DNA from: Phenylobacterium sp. | Lineage (GTDB): Bacteria; Pseudomonadota; Alphaproteobacteria; Caulobacterales; Caulobacteraceae | Assembly (NCBI GenBank): GCA_018001015.1 | Contig: JAGNIV010000012.1 | Span: forward strand, 39,906-103,905 | Length of the DNA stretch: 64,000 nucleotides | Direction of reading: 5' to 3' | Part shown: piece by piece, positions 1 to 8,700 of the stretch | Layout: every line of letters begins with the position of its first letter | Numbering within the stretch: the first letter of the stretch is position 1 | Made by a program: the position numbers and the translations under genes | Notes under the pieces: model-generated | What the model saw: the letters and a program-made list of their open reading frames with translations, nothing else | Database searches by the model: none | What the model was told of the DNA's origin: nothing

Positions 1-375
1 GAGCTGATCCTAGGCGCGGCAGGGGTCGACCTGACCTGCGTCGAGAACGGCGCCGAGGCGGTGGACGAGGCCGCGCGCGCCAACTTCGATCTGATCCTCA
101 TGGACATGCAGATGCCGGTGATGGACGGCCTGACCGCCATCCGCGCCATCCGTCGCCGCGAGAGCCGTGAGAAGGCGCCGCCGACGCCGATCTACACCCT
201 GACCGCCAACGCCATGCCCGAACACGCCCAGGCCTCCACCGAGGCCGGCGCCGACGGCCACATCACCAAGCCCATCACCGCCGACGGTCTGCTGCGGGTG
301 GTGGAGCAGGTGTGGAACGACAGGGCAGGGGCCGCGACCGAGTCCGAGCCGGAGGCGCGGGCCGCCCCGCACTAG
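1..375 (+). CDS. Hybrid sensor kinase, C-terminal receiver domain (5' partial)
   Basis: The reading frame is open from the first base of the window, so the gene starts upstream. The visible 124 codons are most of a response-regulator receiver domain: the phosphoacceptor aspartate sits in LILMDMQMPVMDG, followed by a Thr switch region (YTLTANAMPEHA) and the conserved lysine in HITKPIT. The MPVMDG motif and the alanine-rich tail are typical of receiver domains at the end of hybrid histidine kinases, but a stand-alone regulator cannot be excluded. The stop codon TAG lies within the CTAG that begins a repeat element. Confidence 0.8.
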   Translation, partial: ELILGAAGVDLTCVENGAEAVDEAARANFDLILMDMQMPVMDGLTAIRAIRRRESREKAPPTPIYTLTANAMPEHAQASTEAGADGHITKPITADGLLRVVEQVWNDRAGAATESEPEARAAPH

Positions 376-472
376 ATCACGATGGGCTTGGACGGAATCG
401 TCTGTGCGTTGAATGCTGATCTGATTTCAAGGTCATAGAGCCGGATTCAGGCTTCGAGAGAAGCCATCCGGC
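372..472 (+). repeat. Twin-hairpin CTAG-bounded repeat, copy 1
   Basis: This ~100 bp intergenic sequence is nearly identical in reverse complement to 44602-44707. It begins with the CTAG that contains the preceding gene's stop codon. It holds an imperfect hairpin, a TTTCAAGGTCATAG spacer and a second hairpin with arms around GCCGGAT/ATCCGGC. It lies between convergent genes and may act as a bidirectional terminator. The right end (CCCTAAG) is a degenerate CTAG. Confidence 0.8.
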
Positions 473-519
473 CCTAAGCGCAGCGCGATGCGTTCACCGA
501 TCCCCTGATGGCGTGCGGC

Positions 520-1110
520 TCAGAACCAGGTCAGGTCGGTGCGCCGCCCGTTCAGGATGACACCCTTCAGGCGGCCACGGCCGTCCTCCCCGGCTGAGAT
601 CACCGCGAAGGCCGTGGCGGGCGCGCCGGGGCGCCGGGCGCTCAGCGCCTTGTCGATCGCCTCAGCCTCAGCCTGGTCGGTGTGGAAGCGGTTGACGCCA
701 AGCTCCAACCGGACCACGGCCGGCCGGGCTTGCTCCTCGGTCGCGGGCGACGGCGCGTCGCAACCGGCCTGGCCCCGCAGGACGACGGGCCCGTGTCTGA
801 GCGCCTCGGCCCGAGTGGCGCCGCCGCCGGTCACCCGATCACCGGCCGCGGCGGGGCTCAGGGCGATCCAGCCCATCTTGCCCGGGACGGGAAGATCCGG
901 GGGACAGGGGGCGCCCGGAGGTAGGGTCTGGACGAGCTGCAGGGCGACATAGTGGCCCGTCAGCAGATCGCGCGGGTCCACCGCCTCCATGGCGATCGTC
1001 ACCTCGCGGCCGGCGGCGCGCGCCCGATCCTCGGCGATCACCAGGGCGACCAGGGCGACGGCCAGCAGCAGGCAGGCGCCCAGGATACGAAGCGGCAGGG
1101 CGCGGCTCAC
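520..1110 (-). CDS. GDYXXLXY-family membrane-anchored protein
   Basis: A 196-residue protein with one N-terminal hydrophobic segment (about residues 8-26) and a probable extracytoplasmic remainder. Residues 45-60 (DPRDLLTGHYVALQL) match the motif naming the GDYXXLXY family, with His replacing the usual Asp in GDY. Its start codon overlaps the stop of the DUF2157 gene (ATGA), so the two are translationally coupled, the standard arrangement for this family. The family's biochemical function is unknown; an envelope role is inferred. Confidence 0.8.
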   Translation of the reverse strand: MSRALPLRILGACLLLAVALVALVIAEDRARAAGREVTIAMEAVDPRDLLTGHYVALQLVQTLPPGAPCPPDLPVPGKMGWIALSPAAAGDRVTGGGATRAEALRHGPVVLRGQAGCDAPSPATEEQARPAVVRLELGVNRFHTDQAEAEAIDKALSARRPGAPATAFAVISAGEDGRGRLKGVILNGRRTDLTWF

Positions 1111-2171
1111 GACGTGACCCTCCGGCGCAGGAGCCAGCCGGCGGCGAGCACCACCAGGGCGCAGGCCCCGAACACGCCGGCGGCGGTGAGCAGGCCCAGG
1201 CCCAGGTCGAACAGGATGACGCCGCCGGCGGCGGCCAGGGAGACAATCCCCCCCGCGGTGATCGCCCCCTGGCGGTCAAGCAGACCGAGCGCGATCACCC
1301 CTCCCGACAGCACCAGCCAGACGCCGCGATGGACCAGCCGGGCCAGGTCGTGATCGCCGATCCCGGCGCTGGCGAAATAGATCAGGGCGCTCCAGATCGC
1401 CCAGCCGTAGACGATCGCGGCCAGGCCGTCACCACGGCCCGCGCGCCAGCGCATCGTCGCAGCCAGGACGGCGAACCCCGCCGCCGCCGCCAGGCATTCC
1501 AGCTGCCGATTGTCCCGTTCGTCGACCAGCATGAGCAGCAGGACGGCGATGGGCAGGGCGATCGCCGCGGCGTGGGCCACGGACCGTGAGCGCCAGACCC
1601 AGGCCAGCGCCAAACCCAGCGGCGCGGCGAAGGCGAGCCAGGGCGTCGGATGCTCCCCGACATCGAAAAGTCGCGGCGACAGGTCGCCCAGGGTCAGCAG
1701 CAGCAAGGCCGCCACCCCAGCCCCGGCCGAACGCCCGGCGACCGCCAGCAGCGCCGCCGCCAGACCCGCGCCCCGCAAGGCGGTCTGCGGGTCACCGGCC
1801 AGATCGAAGATCTGCCCGGTCAGGCCGATGGCCGCGGCATAGATCAGGGCCGCCACCAGCAGCAGGATGTCGCGCAGGACGGCGCGCGCGCCGCGCGCCG
1901 CCCAGGCCGCGCCCGCGCCGACTCCCAGGAACAGGACCAGGATCATCACAAAGCGCGCCAGGCGGGGAATGACGCCCCAGTTGGCCGCGACGAAGGCGAT
2001 GACCGCCACGCCCAGCAGCAGCCCGCCCACCGCCGCCAGGGCGGTGGAGGCGTCCAGGCGACGGCTGTCGACCACGCTGTCGAGGATCGGCTGGCGCGAG
2101 GCGGCGGGCGTCAGACCCTGGGCGATCCAACGGTCCAGGTCGCGCTCAAGCCGAGCCTTGTAGCTCGCCAT
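1107..2171 (-). CDS. DUF2157 polytopic membrane protein
   Basis: A 354-residue protein with a short soluble N-terminus (a helical SYKARLERDLDRWIAQGL region typical of DUF2157) followed by about ten hydrophobic segments. I chose the ATG at 2171 rather than the in-frame GTG at 2180 because a GAGGG element sits about 9 nt upstream. It overlaps the GDYXXLXY gene by four bases; the two families are commonly paired. Transport or envelope function is suspected but not established. Confidence 0.8.
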   Translation of the reverse strand: MASYKARLERDLDRWIAQGLTPAASRQPILDSVVDSRRLDASTALAAVGGLLLGVAVIAFVAANWGVIPRLARFVMILVLFLGVGAGAAWAARGARAVLRDILLLVAALIYAAAIGLTGQIFDLAGDPQTALRGAGLAAALLAVAGRSAGAGVAALLLLTLGDLSPRLFDVGEHPTPWLAFAAPLGLALAWVWRSRSVAHAAAIALPIAVLLLMLVDERDNRQLECLAAAAGFAVLAATMRWRAGRGDGLAAIVYGWAIWSALIYFASAGIGDHDLARLVHRGVWLVLSGGVIALGLLDRQGAITAGGIVSLAAAGGVILFDLGLGLLTAAGVFGACALVVLAAGWLLRRRVTS

Positions 2172-2249
2172 TCGGATCACCCTCGCCGCTTCCGGCGGGC
2201 AGCCTCGCTCAAGACCGCCCCGCGGGCAAGCCGGTCGTCCCTCGCGCGC

Positions 2250-2834
2250 TCAGTCCGCGGCGGGCGAGCCCGGCGTCAGGCGCAGGAAGCAGACCCGCGC
2301 GGCGCCGTAGTCGCGCGCGTCCAGCACCTCGAAGCCTTCGACGCTGAAGGCGGGCTCGGCCGAGCCGCGCTCGAAGACGATCAGCGCCTCGGGGGCCAGC
2401 CAGCCGCCGTCGCGCAGCTTGGCCAGCGCCACCTCGCCCAAGCCCTTGGCGTAGGGCGGGTCGAGAAAGGCCAGGTCGAAGGCCGGGCCATCGGCGCCGG
2501 GACGTTGGCCAAGGTCGATGGCCGAACGACGGTGAACCCGACTGCGGCCGAACAGGCTCATCGCATCGATGTTCTCGCGGATCGCCCCCCGAGCCGCCTC
2601 GTCCGTCTCCACGAACAGGCAGAAGGCCGCGCCGCGTGAGAGCGCCTCCAAGCCCAGAGCCCCGGAGCCGGCGAACAGGTCGATGACCCGCAGGTCGCGC
2701 AGGCCTTTCGACCAGGCGGCGTGCTCCAGGATGTTGAACACCGCCTGACGGGCGCGGTCGGAGGTGGGGCGGGTGGCGTCACCGGCCGGCGTGACGATCG
2801 CCTTGCCCCGGAGGTCGCCCGATACGATGCGCAT
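2250..2834 (-). CDS. rsmD: 16S rRNA (guanine(966)-N(2))-methyltransferase RsmD
   Basis: A 194-residue class I SAM-dependent methyltransferase of normal RsmD length. It begins MRIVSGDLRGK, the RsmD signature start. The SAM-binding loop VIDLFAGSGALGLEALSRG lies near residues 50-68, and the catalytic motif is FLDPPY. It modifies N2 of G966 in 16S rRNA during 30S assembly. The frame stays open far upstream, but only this ATG gives the conserved N-terminus. It is divergent from the adjacent crotonase gene. Confidence 0.95.
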   Translation of the reverse strand: MRIVSGDLRGKAIVTPAGDATRPTSDRARQAVFNILEHAAWSKGLRDLRVIDLFAGSGALGLEALSRGAAFCLFVETDEAARGAIRENIDAMSLFGRSRVHRRSAIDLGQRPGADGPAFDLAFLDPPYAKGLGEVALAKLRDGGWLAPEALIVFERGSAEPAFSVEGFEVLDARDYGAARVCFLRLTPGSPAAD

Positions 2835-2927
2835 GAAGTCCCTCGAAGAATCGCGGCGCGACCTTGCCTGCTCGCGTCGCGCGCTCCAAGCTCGGGGAAA
2901 ATCGAAAATCAGGTATGGAGAAGATTG

Positions 2928-3722
2928 ATGAGCTACGTCACCGTGGAACGCAGGGGCGGTTGCGCCGTGATCACCTATGCCAACCCGCCATTGGGGACCA
3001 TGACGGCCGAGGGCTCGCGGGAGATGTACGCGGCGGTGAAGGCGGCCTCCGACGATCCCGCCGTGCGCTCCATCGTGCTGACCGGCGGCCTGCCGGGGAT
3101 CTTCGTGCGCTCCTACGATGTGGGGGAGTTGTCCACCGCCAGCGACGCCACGGCGCCCGGCGCGGCGGCCACGCCTGCGCCCAGCGCCCCGCCTGCCCCA
3201 GGCTTCCTGGAATTGATCGACCTGCTGGCCGCCGCAGAGAAGCCCGTGGTGGCCGCGATCAACGGCCTGTGCATGGGCGGCGGGTTCGAGATGTCGCTCG
3301 CCTGCGACCTGCGGATCGCGGGAACCGCCGTGACCGCCATCGGCCTGCCCGAGACGCGGGTCGGCATCTTCCCCGGCGGCGGCGGCACTCAGCGCCTGCC
3401 GCGCGTGGTGGGCGAGGCCAAGGCCCTGGAGATGATCCTTCGCGGCCTGGTGGTGAACGCCGCCGAGGCCCTGAGGATCGGCCTGGTGCACGAACTGGCC
3501 GCAGATCCCCTGGCGCGCGCCCTGGAGATCGCGGGCGAATGGGACAGCCGGGGCGCCGACGGGATCGCCTACGCCAAGCGGCTCATCCGCGCCGCTTTGG
3601 ACCGCCCCTTGGCGCAGGGCCTGGCGGACGAGCGGGCGAGCTTTGCGGCCGTGATGATGACGGACTCGGCCCGCGCGGGCCTGAAGGCCGCCCGGCCGCC
3701 GGCGGAGATCCGGAACGCTTAG
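2928..3722 (+). CDS. Enoyl-CoA hydratase/isomerase family protein
   Basis: A 264-residue crotonase fold. Both general acid/base glutamates of true hydratases seem present: one in MGGGFEMSLACD and one in PETRVGIFPGGGG. The first oxyanion-hole segment is unusual (TGGLPGIFVRSYDV instead of the FSAGAD type), so the substrate is uncertain. It is translated from the ATG at 2928; the open frame upstream has no homology. Its 3' end overlaps the antisense tail of rluB by 140 bp. Role: probably fatty acid or branched acyl-CoA breakdown. Confidence 0.88.
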   Translation: MSYVTVERRGGCAVITYANPPLGTMTAEGSREMYAAVKAASDDPAVRSIVLTGGLPGIFVRSYDVGELSTASDATAPGAAATPAPSAPPAPGFLELIDLLAAAEKPVVAAINGLCMGGGFEMSLACDLRIAGTAVTAIGLPETRVGIFPGGGGTQRLPRVVGEAKALEMILRGLVVNAAEALRIGLVHELAADPLARALEIAGEWDSRGADGIAYAKRLIRAALDRPLAQGLADERASFAAVMMTDSARAGLKAARPPAEIRNA

Positions 3723-5082
3723 GCTCTCGGGGCGCATCGTGCGCGGCGGACCTGGGCGACTTGCCGCCGTCCGGGCGGGGGCCCTTGAAGCGGTCGGGTC
3801 GCCGGGAGTCGGCCTTGGGGCCCTCCTGGCGCTTGGGAACGGCGCCGGTCTTGGCGGTATTGGGGCGCGGCCCCGAACGCGGCGCGTCGGGGCGTGGGGC
3901 CTTGGCGCGATCCGGACGCGGGGCGTCTGACGACGGGCCGTCCCGTCGCGCAGGCCGGGCTTCCGCGCGGGGCGCCTCAGGGCGCGGCGCGCGCGGCTCG
4001 GTCCGTTGGGCGGCCAGGCGCGCGTCGGAGCGGGGGGGCCGGGCCGGAATGGCGGCGGGACGGACCTGGGCGGCGGGACCGGCCGGCTTCGGCTTGGCCT
4101 TGCGCTTGGGATGGGGGCTTGGTGCGATCTTGGGCTTGGCCCAGCCGGCCTTGTAGGTGGTCTTGGGCTTGGCCGGCATGCCGTCGTCGGGACCGGTGTG
4201 GTGGCCGGCGCCCGGCGCGGTGCGGCCCCGGCGCTGGACATCGCCGCCGGCGTGGGTGGCGATGGGTTTGGAGAACTGGGCGCGGTCGCCGGTGGGCAGG
4301 TTTCCCGGCGCGATATGGTCGGAGAACTGCTCGCGGATCACGCGGGGACCCACCTCCTCGATCTCGCCGACCGCCAGGGTTCCGAGCGCCAGCGGGCCGT
4401 AGGACATGCGGATCAGGCGGTTCACGGTGAGGCCCAGGGCCTCCAGCACGCGGCGGACCTCGCGGTTCTTGCCCTCGGCCAGGGTCAGGGTGATCCAGAC
4501 ATTGGCGCCCTGGGAACCTTCCTTGGCCTTGTCCAGATGGGCCTCGATGGCGCCGTAGTTGACGCCCTCGACGGTGATCCCGTCCTTCAGGCTGTCGAGC
4601 TTCTCCTGGGTGACCCGGCCCCGGGCGCGGGCCCGGTAGCGGCGCACGATGGCGCTGGAGGGCAGTTCGAGGGCGCGGGCCAGGCCCCCGTCATTGGTCA
4701 GCAGCAGCAGGCCCTCGGTATTCAGGTCAAGGCGGCCGACCGAGATCAGGCGCGGCAGGGCCTTGGGCAGGGCGTCGAACACCGTGGGGCGTTCCTGGGT
4801 GTCCTTGTGGGTGGTCACCAGGCCGACGGGCTTGTGATAACGGAACAGGCGGGCGGGCTCGGCAGCCTGGACCAGGGCGCCGTCTACGGTGAGGATGTCG
4901 TCGGCCTCGACCTTGGTGGCGGGCGTCGTCACCCGCACGCCGTTGACGAACACGCGGCCGGCCTCGATCAGCCGCTCCACCTCGCGGCGGGAGGCGACGC
5001 CGGCCCGCGCCATGGCCTTGGCGATGCGTTCGCCGCCTTGACCTTGGGGGTCGTCCTGGGTGTCTTGGGGATCGTGGATCAT
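3583..5082 (-). CDS. rluB: rRNA pseudouridine synthase, RluB type, with long basic tail
   Basis: A 499-residue protein. An S4 RNA-binding domain (about residues 20-75, RIAKAMARAGVASRREVERL) is followed by the RsuA/RluB synthase domain with the catalytic aspartate in GRLDLNTEGLLLLTNDGG. The enzyme isomerises a uridine in 23S rRNA. From about residue 300 onward the chain becomes a Pro/Arg/Lys/Ala-rich low-complexity tail ending GGPKRRG, probably a disordered RNA-binding extension. The last ~46 codons overlap the 3' end of the convergent crotonase gene. Start set at MIHDPQD. Confidence 0.9.
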   Translation of the reverse strand: MIHDPQDTQDDPQGQGGERIAKAMARAGVASRREVERLIEAGRVFVNGVRVTTPATKVEADDILTVDGALVQAAEPARLFRYHKPVGLVTTHKDTQERPTVFDALPKALPRLISVGRLDLNTEGLLLLTNDGGLARALELPSSAIVRRYRARARGRVTQEKLDSLKDGITVEGVNYGAIEAHLDKAKEGSQGANVWITLTLAEGKNREVRRVLEALGLTVNRLIRMSYGPLALGTLAVGEIEEVGPRVIREQFSDHIAPGNLPTGDRAQFSKPIATHAGGDVQRRGRTAPGAGHHTGPDDGMPAKPKTTYKAGWAKPKIAPSPHPKRKAKPKPAGPAAQVRPAAIPARPPRSDARLAAQRTEPRAPRPEAPRAEARPARRDGPSSDAPRPDRAKAPRPDAPRSGPRPNTAKTGAVPKRQEGPKADSRRPDRFKGPRPDGGKSPRSAAHDAPREPKRSGSPPAAGRPSGPRGPSPSSSRPQSSPARPPGPAPRGGPKRRG

Positions 5083-5094
5083 GATTTTCGCACC

Positions 5095-5547
5095 ATGCGC
5101 ATCGCGCTCGAAGCCGCGCAAGCCGCAGCCGACCGTGGCGAGACCCCGGTGGGCGCCGTGGTGGTCGATCCGGCCACAGGCGAGGTGATCGCCGTGGGCG
5201 CCAACCAGCCCATCGGGGCCCACGATCCCACCGCCCATGCCGAGATCGTGGCGCTGCGAGCGGCGGCGGAAAAGCTCGGCAACTACCGGCTCACCGGCCT
5301 GACCCTGGTGGTGACGCTCGAGCCCTGCGCCATGTGCGCCGGGGCCATCAGCCACGCGCGGATCGGCCGGGTGGTGTTCGGCGCCGACGACGCCAAGGGC
5401 GGGGCGGTGGTCCATGGGCCGCGCTTCTTCGAGCAACCCACCTGCCACTGGCGGCCGGAGGTCACCGGCGGGGTGCTGGCCGACGAGAGCTCGGCGCTGC
5501 TGAAGGGCTTCTTCAAGGCGCGGCGCAAGACCAAGGAGGTTCCATGA
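5095..5547 (+). CDS. tadA: tRNA-specific adenosine-34 deaminase TadA
   Basis: A 150-residue zinc deaminase that makes inosine-34 in tRNA-Arg(ACG). The zinc/proton shuttle motif HAE lies in DPTAHAEIVALR and the zinc cysteines in LEPCAMCAGA; NQPIGAHDPTAHAE matches TadA closely. The usual N-terminal helix (DxxxMRxAL) suggests that translation may instead begin at an in-frame GTG at 5074, which would overlap the divergent rluB start at 5082. No clear Shine-Dalgarno precedes the ATG at 5095. It is coupled to the next gene by an ATGA overlap. Confidence 0.93.
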   Translation: MRIALEAAQAAADRGETPVGAVVVDPATGEVIAVGANQPIGAHDPTAHAEIVALRAAAEKLGNYRLTGLTLVVTLEPCAMCAGAISHARIGRVVFGADDAKGGAVVHGPRFFEQPTCHWRPEVTGGVLADESSALLKGFFKARRKTKEVP

Positions 5548-5978
5548 TCTTCGCCATGCTTGCCGCGGCCGTGATCGCCGCGCCCGCCGACCTGAGCTGG
5601 ATGACCGGCGCCTGGACCCACGAGAAGGACGGCGTGGTCACCCGCGAGACCTGGCTCAGTCCCCTGGGCGGCACGATGTCGGGGGCAGGCCAGACCAACC
5701 GGCCGGGCAAGCCCGCGCGCTCGGAATTCATGACCATCACCGCGACCCCGGCGGGACTGACCTTCACCGCCTATGTGGACGGCCAGCCGCCAACCCCCTT
5801 CGTCGCCATCCCCAGCGATCCCGGCAGCGCGGTGTTCGAGAACAGGGCCCACGACTTCCCCCAGCGCGTCATGTACCGCCGCTGCGGCGCCGACCTCTGC
5901 GCCGGGATCGAGGGGGTGGTCGGCGGCAAGCCGCGGGCCGAGCACTGGACCTACACGCGGGTCTCAGTCCCGGAATAG
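5544..5978 (+). CDS. DUF6265-family protein
   Basis: A 144-residue protein with a short hydrophobic N-terminus (MIFAMLAAAVIAAPA) that looks like a signal peptide. It is followed by the DUF6265 pattern: LSWMTGAWTHEKDG near the start, ETWLSPLGGTMSG, and FENRAHDFPQRVMYRR near residues 95-110. The start overlaps the tadA stop, and GGAGG lies 6 nt upstream. Function is unknown; a secreted or periplasmic beta-barrel is the likely fold. It overlaps the convergent metallo-beta-lactamase gene by 15 bp. Confidence 0.75.
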   Translation: MIFAMLAAAVIAAPADLSWMTGAWTHEKDGVVTRETWLSPLGGTMSGAGQTNRPGKPARSEFMTITATPAGLTFTAYVDGQPPTPFVAIPSDPGSAVFENRAHDFPQRVMYRRCGADLCAGIEGVVGGKPRAEHWTYTRVSVPE

Positions 5979-7688
5979 ATCCAGGACGGCGGCCAGGTCG
6001 GCGGGGCCGCCCTTTTCCAGCTTGAGCTTGCCCGAGGTCAGGGCCCCCTGCAGGGCGGCGGGCGAGGCCATGGCGGCGACGAGATCGGCCTTGGAGCCGG
6101 CCAACACCACCCCGGCGTCGGGCGCCACGCCCGTGGAGGTCTCGGCCACACCGCGGCGGACGCGGATCGTCCAGTCGCCCTCGCCGGTGAGTTTCAGGGC
6201 CAGCGCGGTGTTGGCGGCGGCCGCCTTCTCCGCATTGAGACGCACCGGGAAGGTGGCGACGATGGCGCTGGCCGGCAGGCCCTGAGCCTGGGACCCGCCC
6301 TGCCGCGCGCCGATGATCTGCTTCCAGCCGGGGGCCTTTGCCGAGAGTTCGGCGGCCTGTTCCAGGTAATAGTTGCGGCCATTGGGCGAGACGCTGTCGA
6401 AGCCGAGCTGGCGCAGGGCCTTGGCCTCGAGCGCGTCGGCCTGGGTCTTCAGCGACGGGTCGGCGCGGCGGACGTAGGCCGCCAGCTCCGCCGACCACTT
6501 CCACCGGCCCTGGGCATAGGCCTCGTCGGCCTTGGCGAGCGCGGCGGCGGGGCCGCCGGCCAGGTCGGTGATCTGCCTGGCGCGGACAGCGGGAGCATCC
6601 TTCGACAGCTCGGCGGCGTCACCACTGAACCAGCCCATATAGCCGGCGAAGATCGAGCGCACCGACCACTCCACCGTGCCGTAGTGCTCAATGAGGAAGG
6701 GGTTGGCGGCCAGATGGGCGGGCAGCTTCACCTTCTCGACGATCTCGTCCGGCGTCAGGCCCTGGTTCATCCAGCGGACCGTCTGGTCGTGGGTGAAGGA
6801 AATGGCGTCGCGGTAGTCGGTCAGGGTCGCGGCGATGGCGTCCGCGCCGACGATCGGCCGGGTGTGGGAGGGAACCAGGACCTCGGCGTTCAAGGCCCGA
6901 ATGCGGTCCAGGGAGGCCACCCACTGCACCGGGTCGCGGTAGCTGGTGCCGCGGATCGTGTAGAGGTTGGGGAAGGCCTTGTAGATGTTATCGCCGGGGA
7001 ACAGCACCCGGCGCTCCGGCATCCAGACGAACAGCTGGTCCTCGGTCTCGCCGGGCGCGTGCTCGAGCACGAACTGCTCGCCGCCGAGCTTGATAGAGAG
7101 CGTCTGATCGAAGGTCAGGTTGGGGGCCACAAAGCCGCCGGCCCCGCCGCCACCGAAGGCCGACAGGAAGGGGCCGATGCCGACGCTGACGAAGCCGTCC
7201 GGCGTGCCCTTGGGCAGGAACACCCCGTACATCCGGGCGGCGCGGGCCGCGATGGAGGGGGCGGCCACGCCGTTCCACTTGGCCGCCTCGCGCAGCAGGG
7301 TCGCCTGGGCGATCACCTTGCCGCCCTTGGCCAGCGGGAAGGCCGAGGCGCCGTTGATGTGGTCGTTGTGGTTGTGGGTGTAGATGATCGCTACCACCGG
7401 CTTGCCGCCGGCGCGGGGCGCGAACTCCGCCCAGACCTTCTTGGCCTCCTCCAGGCTGTCGGTGGTGTCGATGATCACCACGCCCGACCTGCCCACCACC
7501 ATGATCGAGTTGGCGATGCCGTAGCCGACGGCGGAGAACACGCCGGGCGCCGGCTCATAGACCTTGGCCGGGGCGAACTCGCCGGTGTGGGCGGCCAGCG
7601 AAGGCGCGATGCGGGCCGGCGGCTCGTCGGCCAGGGCTGTGGTGGCGATAAGGCTCAGCGCGGCGGCGGCGGCCAGGGCGCGGATCAT
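5964..7688 (-). CDS. Alkyl/aryl-sulfatase-like MBL-fold hydrolase
   Basis: A ~574-residue secreted protein: signal peptide (AAAAALSLIATTALADEPP), then a metallo-beta-lactamase domain with the zinc motif THNHNDHINGA, a later histidine in LEHAPGETEDQL, and PGDN. The region after ~350 resembles the dimerisation and SCP2-like domains of SdsA1/BDS1 alkyl sulfatases (EWSVRSIFAGYMGWFSGD). Probable role: hydrolysis of alkyl sulfate esters in the periplasm. Two candidate starts exist; 7688 is better spaced from the G-rich Shine-Dalgarno than 7694. Substrate is inferred from the family only. Confidence 0.85.
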   Translation of the reverse strand: MIRALAAAAALSLIATTALADEPPARIAPSLAAHTGEFAPAKVYEPAPGVFSAVGYGIANSIMVVGRSGVVIIDTTDSLEEAKKVWAEFAPRAGGKPVVAIIYTHNHNDHINGASAFPLAKGGKVIAQATLLREAAKWNGVAAPSIAARAARMYGVFLPKGTPDGFVSVGIGPFLSAFGGGGAGGFVAPNLTFDQTLSIKLGGEQFVLEHAPGETEDQLFVWMPERRVLFPGDNIYKAFPNLYTIRGTSYRDPVQWVASLDRIRALNAEVLVPSHTRPIVGADAIAATLTDYRDAISFTHDQTVRWMNQGLTPDEIVEKVKLPAHLAANPFLIEHYGTVEWSVRSIFAGYMGWFSGDAAELSKDAPAVRARQITDLAGGPAAALAKADEAYAQGRWKWSAELAAYVRRADPSLKTQADALEAKALRQLGFDSVSPNGRNYYLEQAAELSAKAPGWKQIIGARQGGSQAQGLPASAIVATFPVRLNAEKAAAANTALALKLTGEGDWTIRVRRGVAETSTGVAPDAGVVLAGSKADLVAAMASPAALQGALTSGKLKLEKGGPADLAAVLDLFRD

Positions 7689-7814
7689 GGTCATTCCCCC
7701 CAGGAACTTGTGTTCGCCGCAAGGAACCCCCCTGCCCCTGCGGCGGTCAATGCTTGTCAGGTGGCCAGCGCGGTTCGATGATGCGGGATAATTAAATTCA
7801 TAGGGAGAACGACC

Positions 7815-8693
7815 ATGGGACTTCTTGATGGGAAGGTGGCGATTGTCACGGGCGCCGGCGGCGGGTTGGGCGAGGCCTATGCCAAGCTGTTCGCCAAGGA
7901 GGGCGCCAGCGTCGTCGTGAACGACCTGGGCGGCAGCCGCGACGGCTCTGGCAACGGGACCAGCGCCGCGGCGCAGAAGGTGGTCGATGAGATCATCGCG
8001 GCCGGCGGCAAGGCCGTGGCCAACGGCGACGACGTCTCGACCATGGAAGGCGGCGAGAACATCGCCAAGACCGCGCTCGATAACTTCGGCCAGATCGACA
8101 TCCTGGTCTGCAACGCCGGCATCCTGCGCGACAAGACCTTCGCCAACACCTCCGAGGCCGACTGGGACCTGGTGGTGAAGGTGCACCTGAAGGGCACCTA
8201 CTGCTGCACCATGCCGGTGTGGAAGTGGATGAAGGACAACGGCAAGCCCGGCGCCATCGTCATGACCAGCTCCACCTCGGGCCTCTACGGCAATTTCGGC
8301 CAGTCCAACTACGGGGCGGCCAAGGCCGGCATCTACGGCTTCATGCGCGTGCTCTCCATCGAGGGCCGCAAGTACGGCATCCGGGTCATGGGCCTGGCGC
8401 CGGGCGCCTTCACCCGCATGACCTCGGACCTGCCGGGCCGTCAGGGCAAGGAGCCGGACGCCATGAGCCTGCCGGAGAACATCGCGCCGGGCGTGCTCTA
8501 CATGGTCTCCGACCTCGCCGCCGACCACACCGGCAAGGTGCTGGGGGTCTCCTCGCGCGGCGTGCGCGAGATCAAGATGGTGCAGACCGACGGCTTCAAC
8601 CCGGGCCGCCCCTACACCGCCCAGGACGTCGCCGAGCACGCCAAGGAAGTGTTCTTCCCCGCCGCGGAAGAGAAGACGGCGGCGAGCGCTTAA
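7815..8693 (+). CDS. SDR dehydrogenase, MFE-2-like (3R)-hydroxyacyl-CoA type
   Basis: A 292-residue short-chain dehydrogenase. The cofactor loop TGAGGGLGEAYAKLFAKEGA, the NDLGGSRDGSG insert after the second strand, and the active-site pattern S...YGAAK (SNYGAAKAG) match the dehydrogenase unit of peroxisomal multifunctional enzyme type 2 and its bacterial homologues. The likely reaction is NAD-dependent oxidation of a 3-hydroxyacyl-CoA. A GGGAGAACG sequence precedes the ATG. It is divergent from the sulfatase gene and is followed by an inverted repeat element. Confidence 0.85.
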   Translation: MGLLDGKVAIVTGAGGGLGEAYAKLFAKEGASVVVNDLGGSRDGSGNGTSAAAQKVVDEIIAAGGKAVANGDDVSTMEGGENIAKTALDNFGQIDILVCNAGILRDKTFANTSEADWDLVVKVHLKGTYCCTMPVWKWMKDNGKPGAIVMTSSTSGLYGNFGQSNYGAAKAGIYGFMRVLSIEGRKYGIRVMGLAPGAFTRMTSDLPGRQGKEPDAMSLPENIAPGVLYMVSDLAADHTGKVLGVSSRGVREIKMVQTDGFNPGRPYTAQDVAEHAKEVFFPAAEEKTAASA

Positions 8694-8700
8694 GAGGCGT

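Noticed and set aside
2835-4241. Open-frame extension upstream of rsmD
   Set aside because: It overlaps the crotonase gene and rluB; the conserved RsmD N-terminus begins exactly at 2834.
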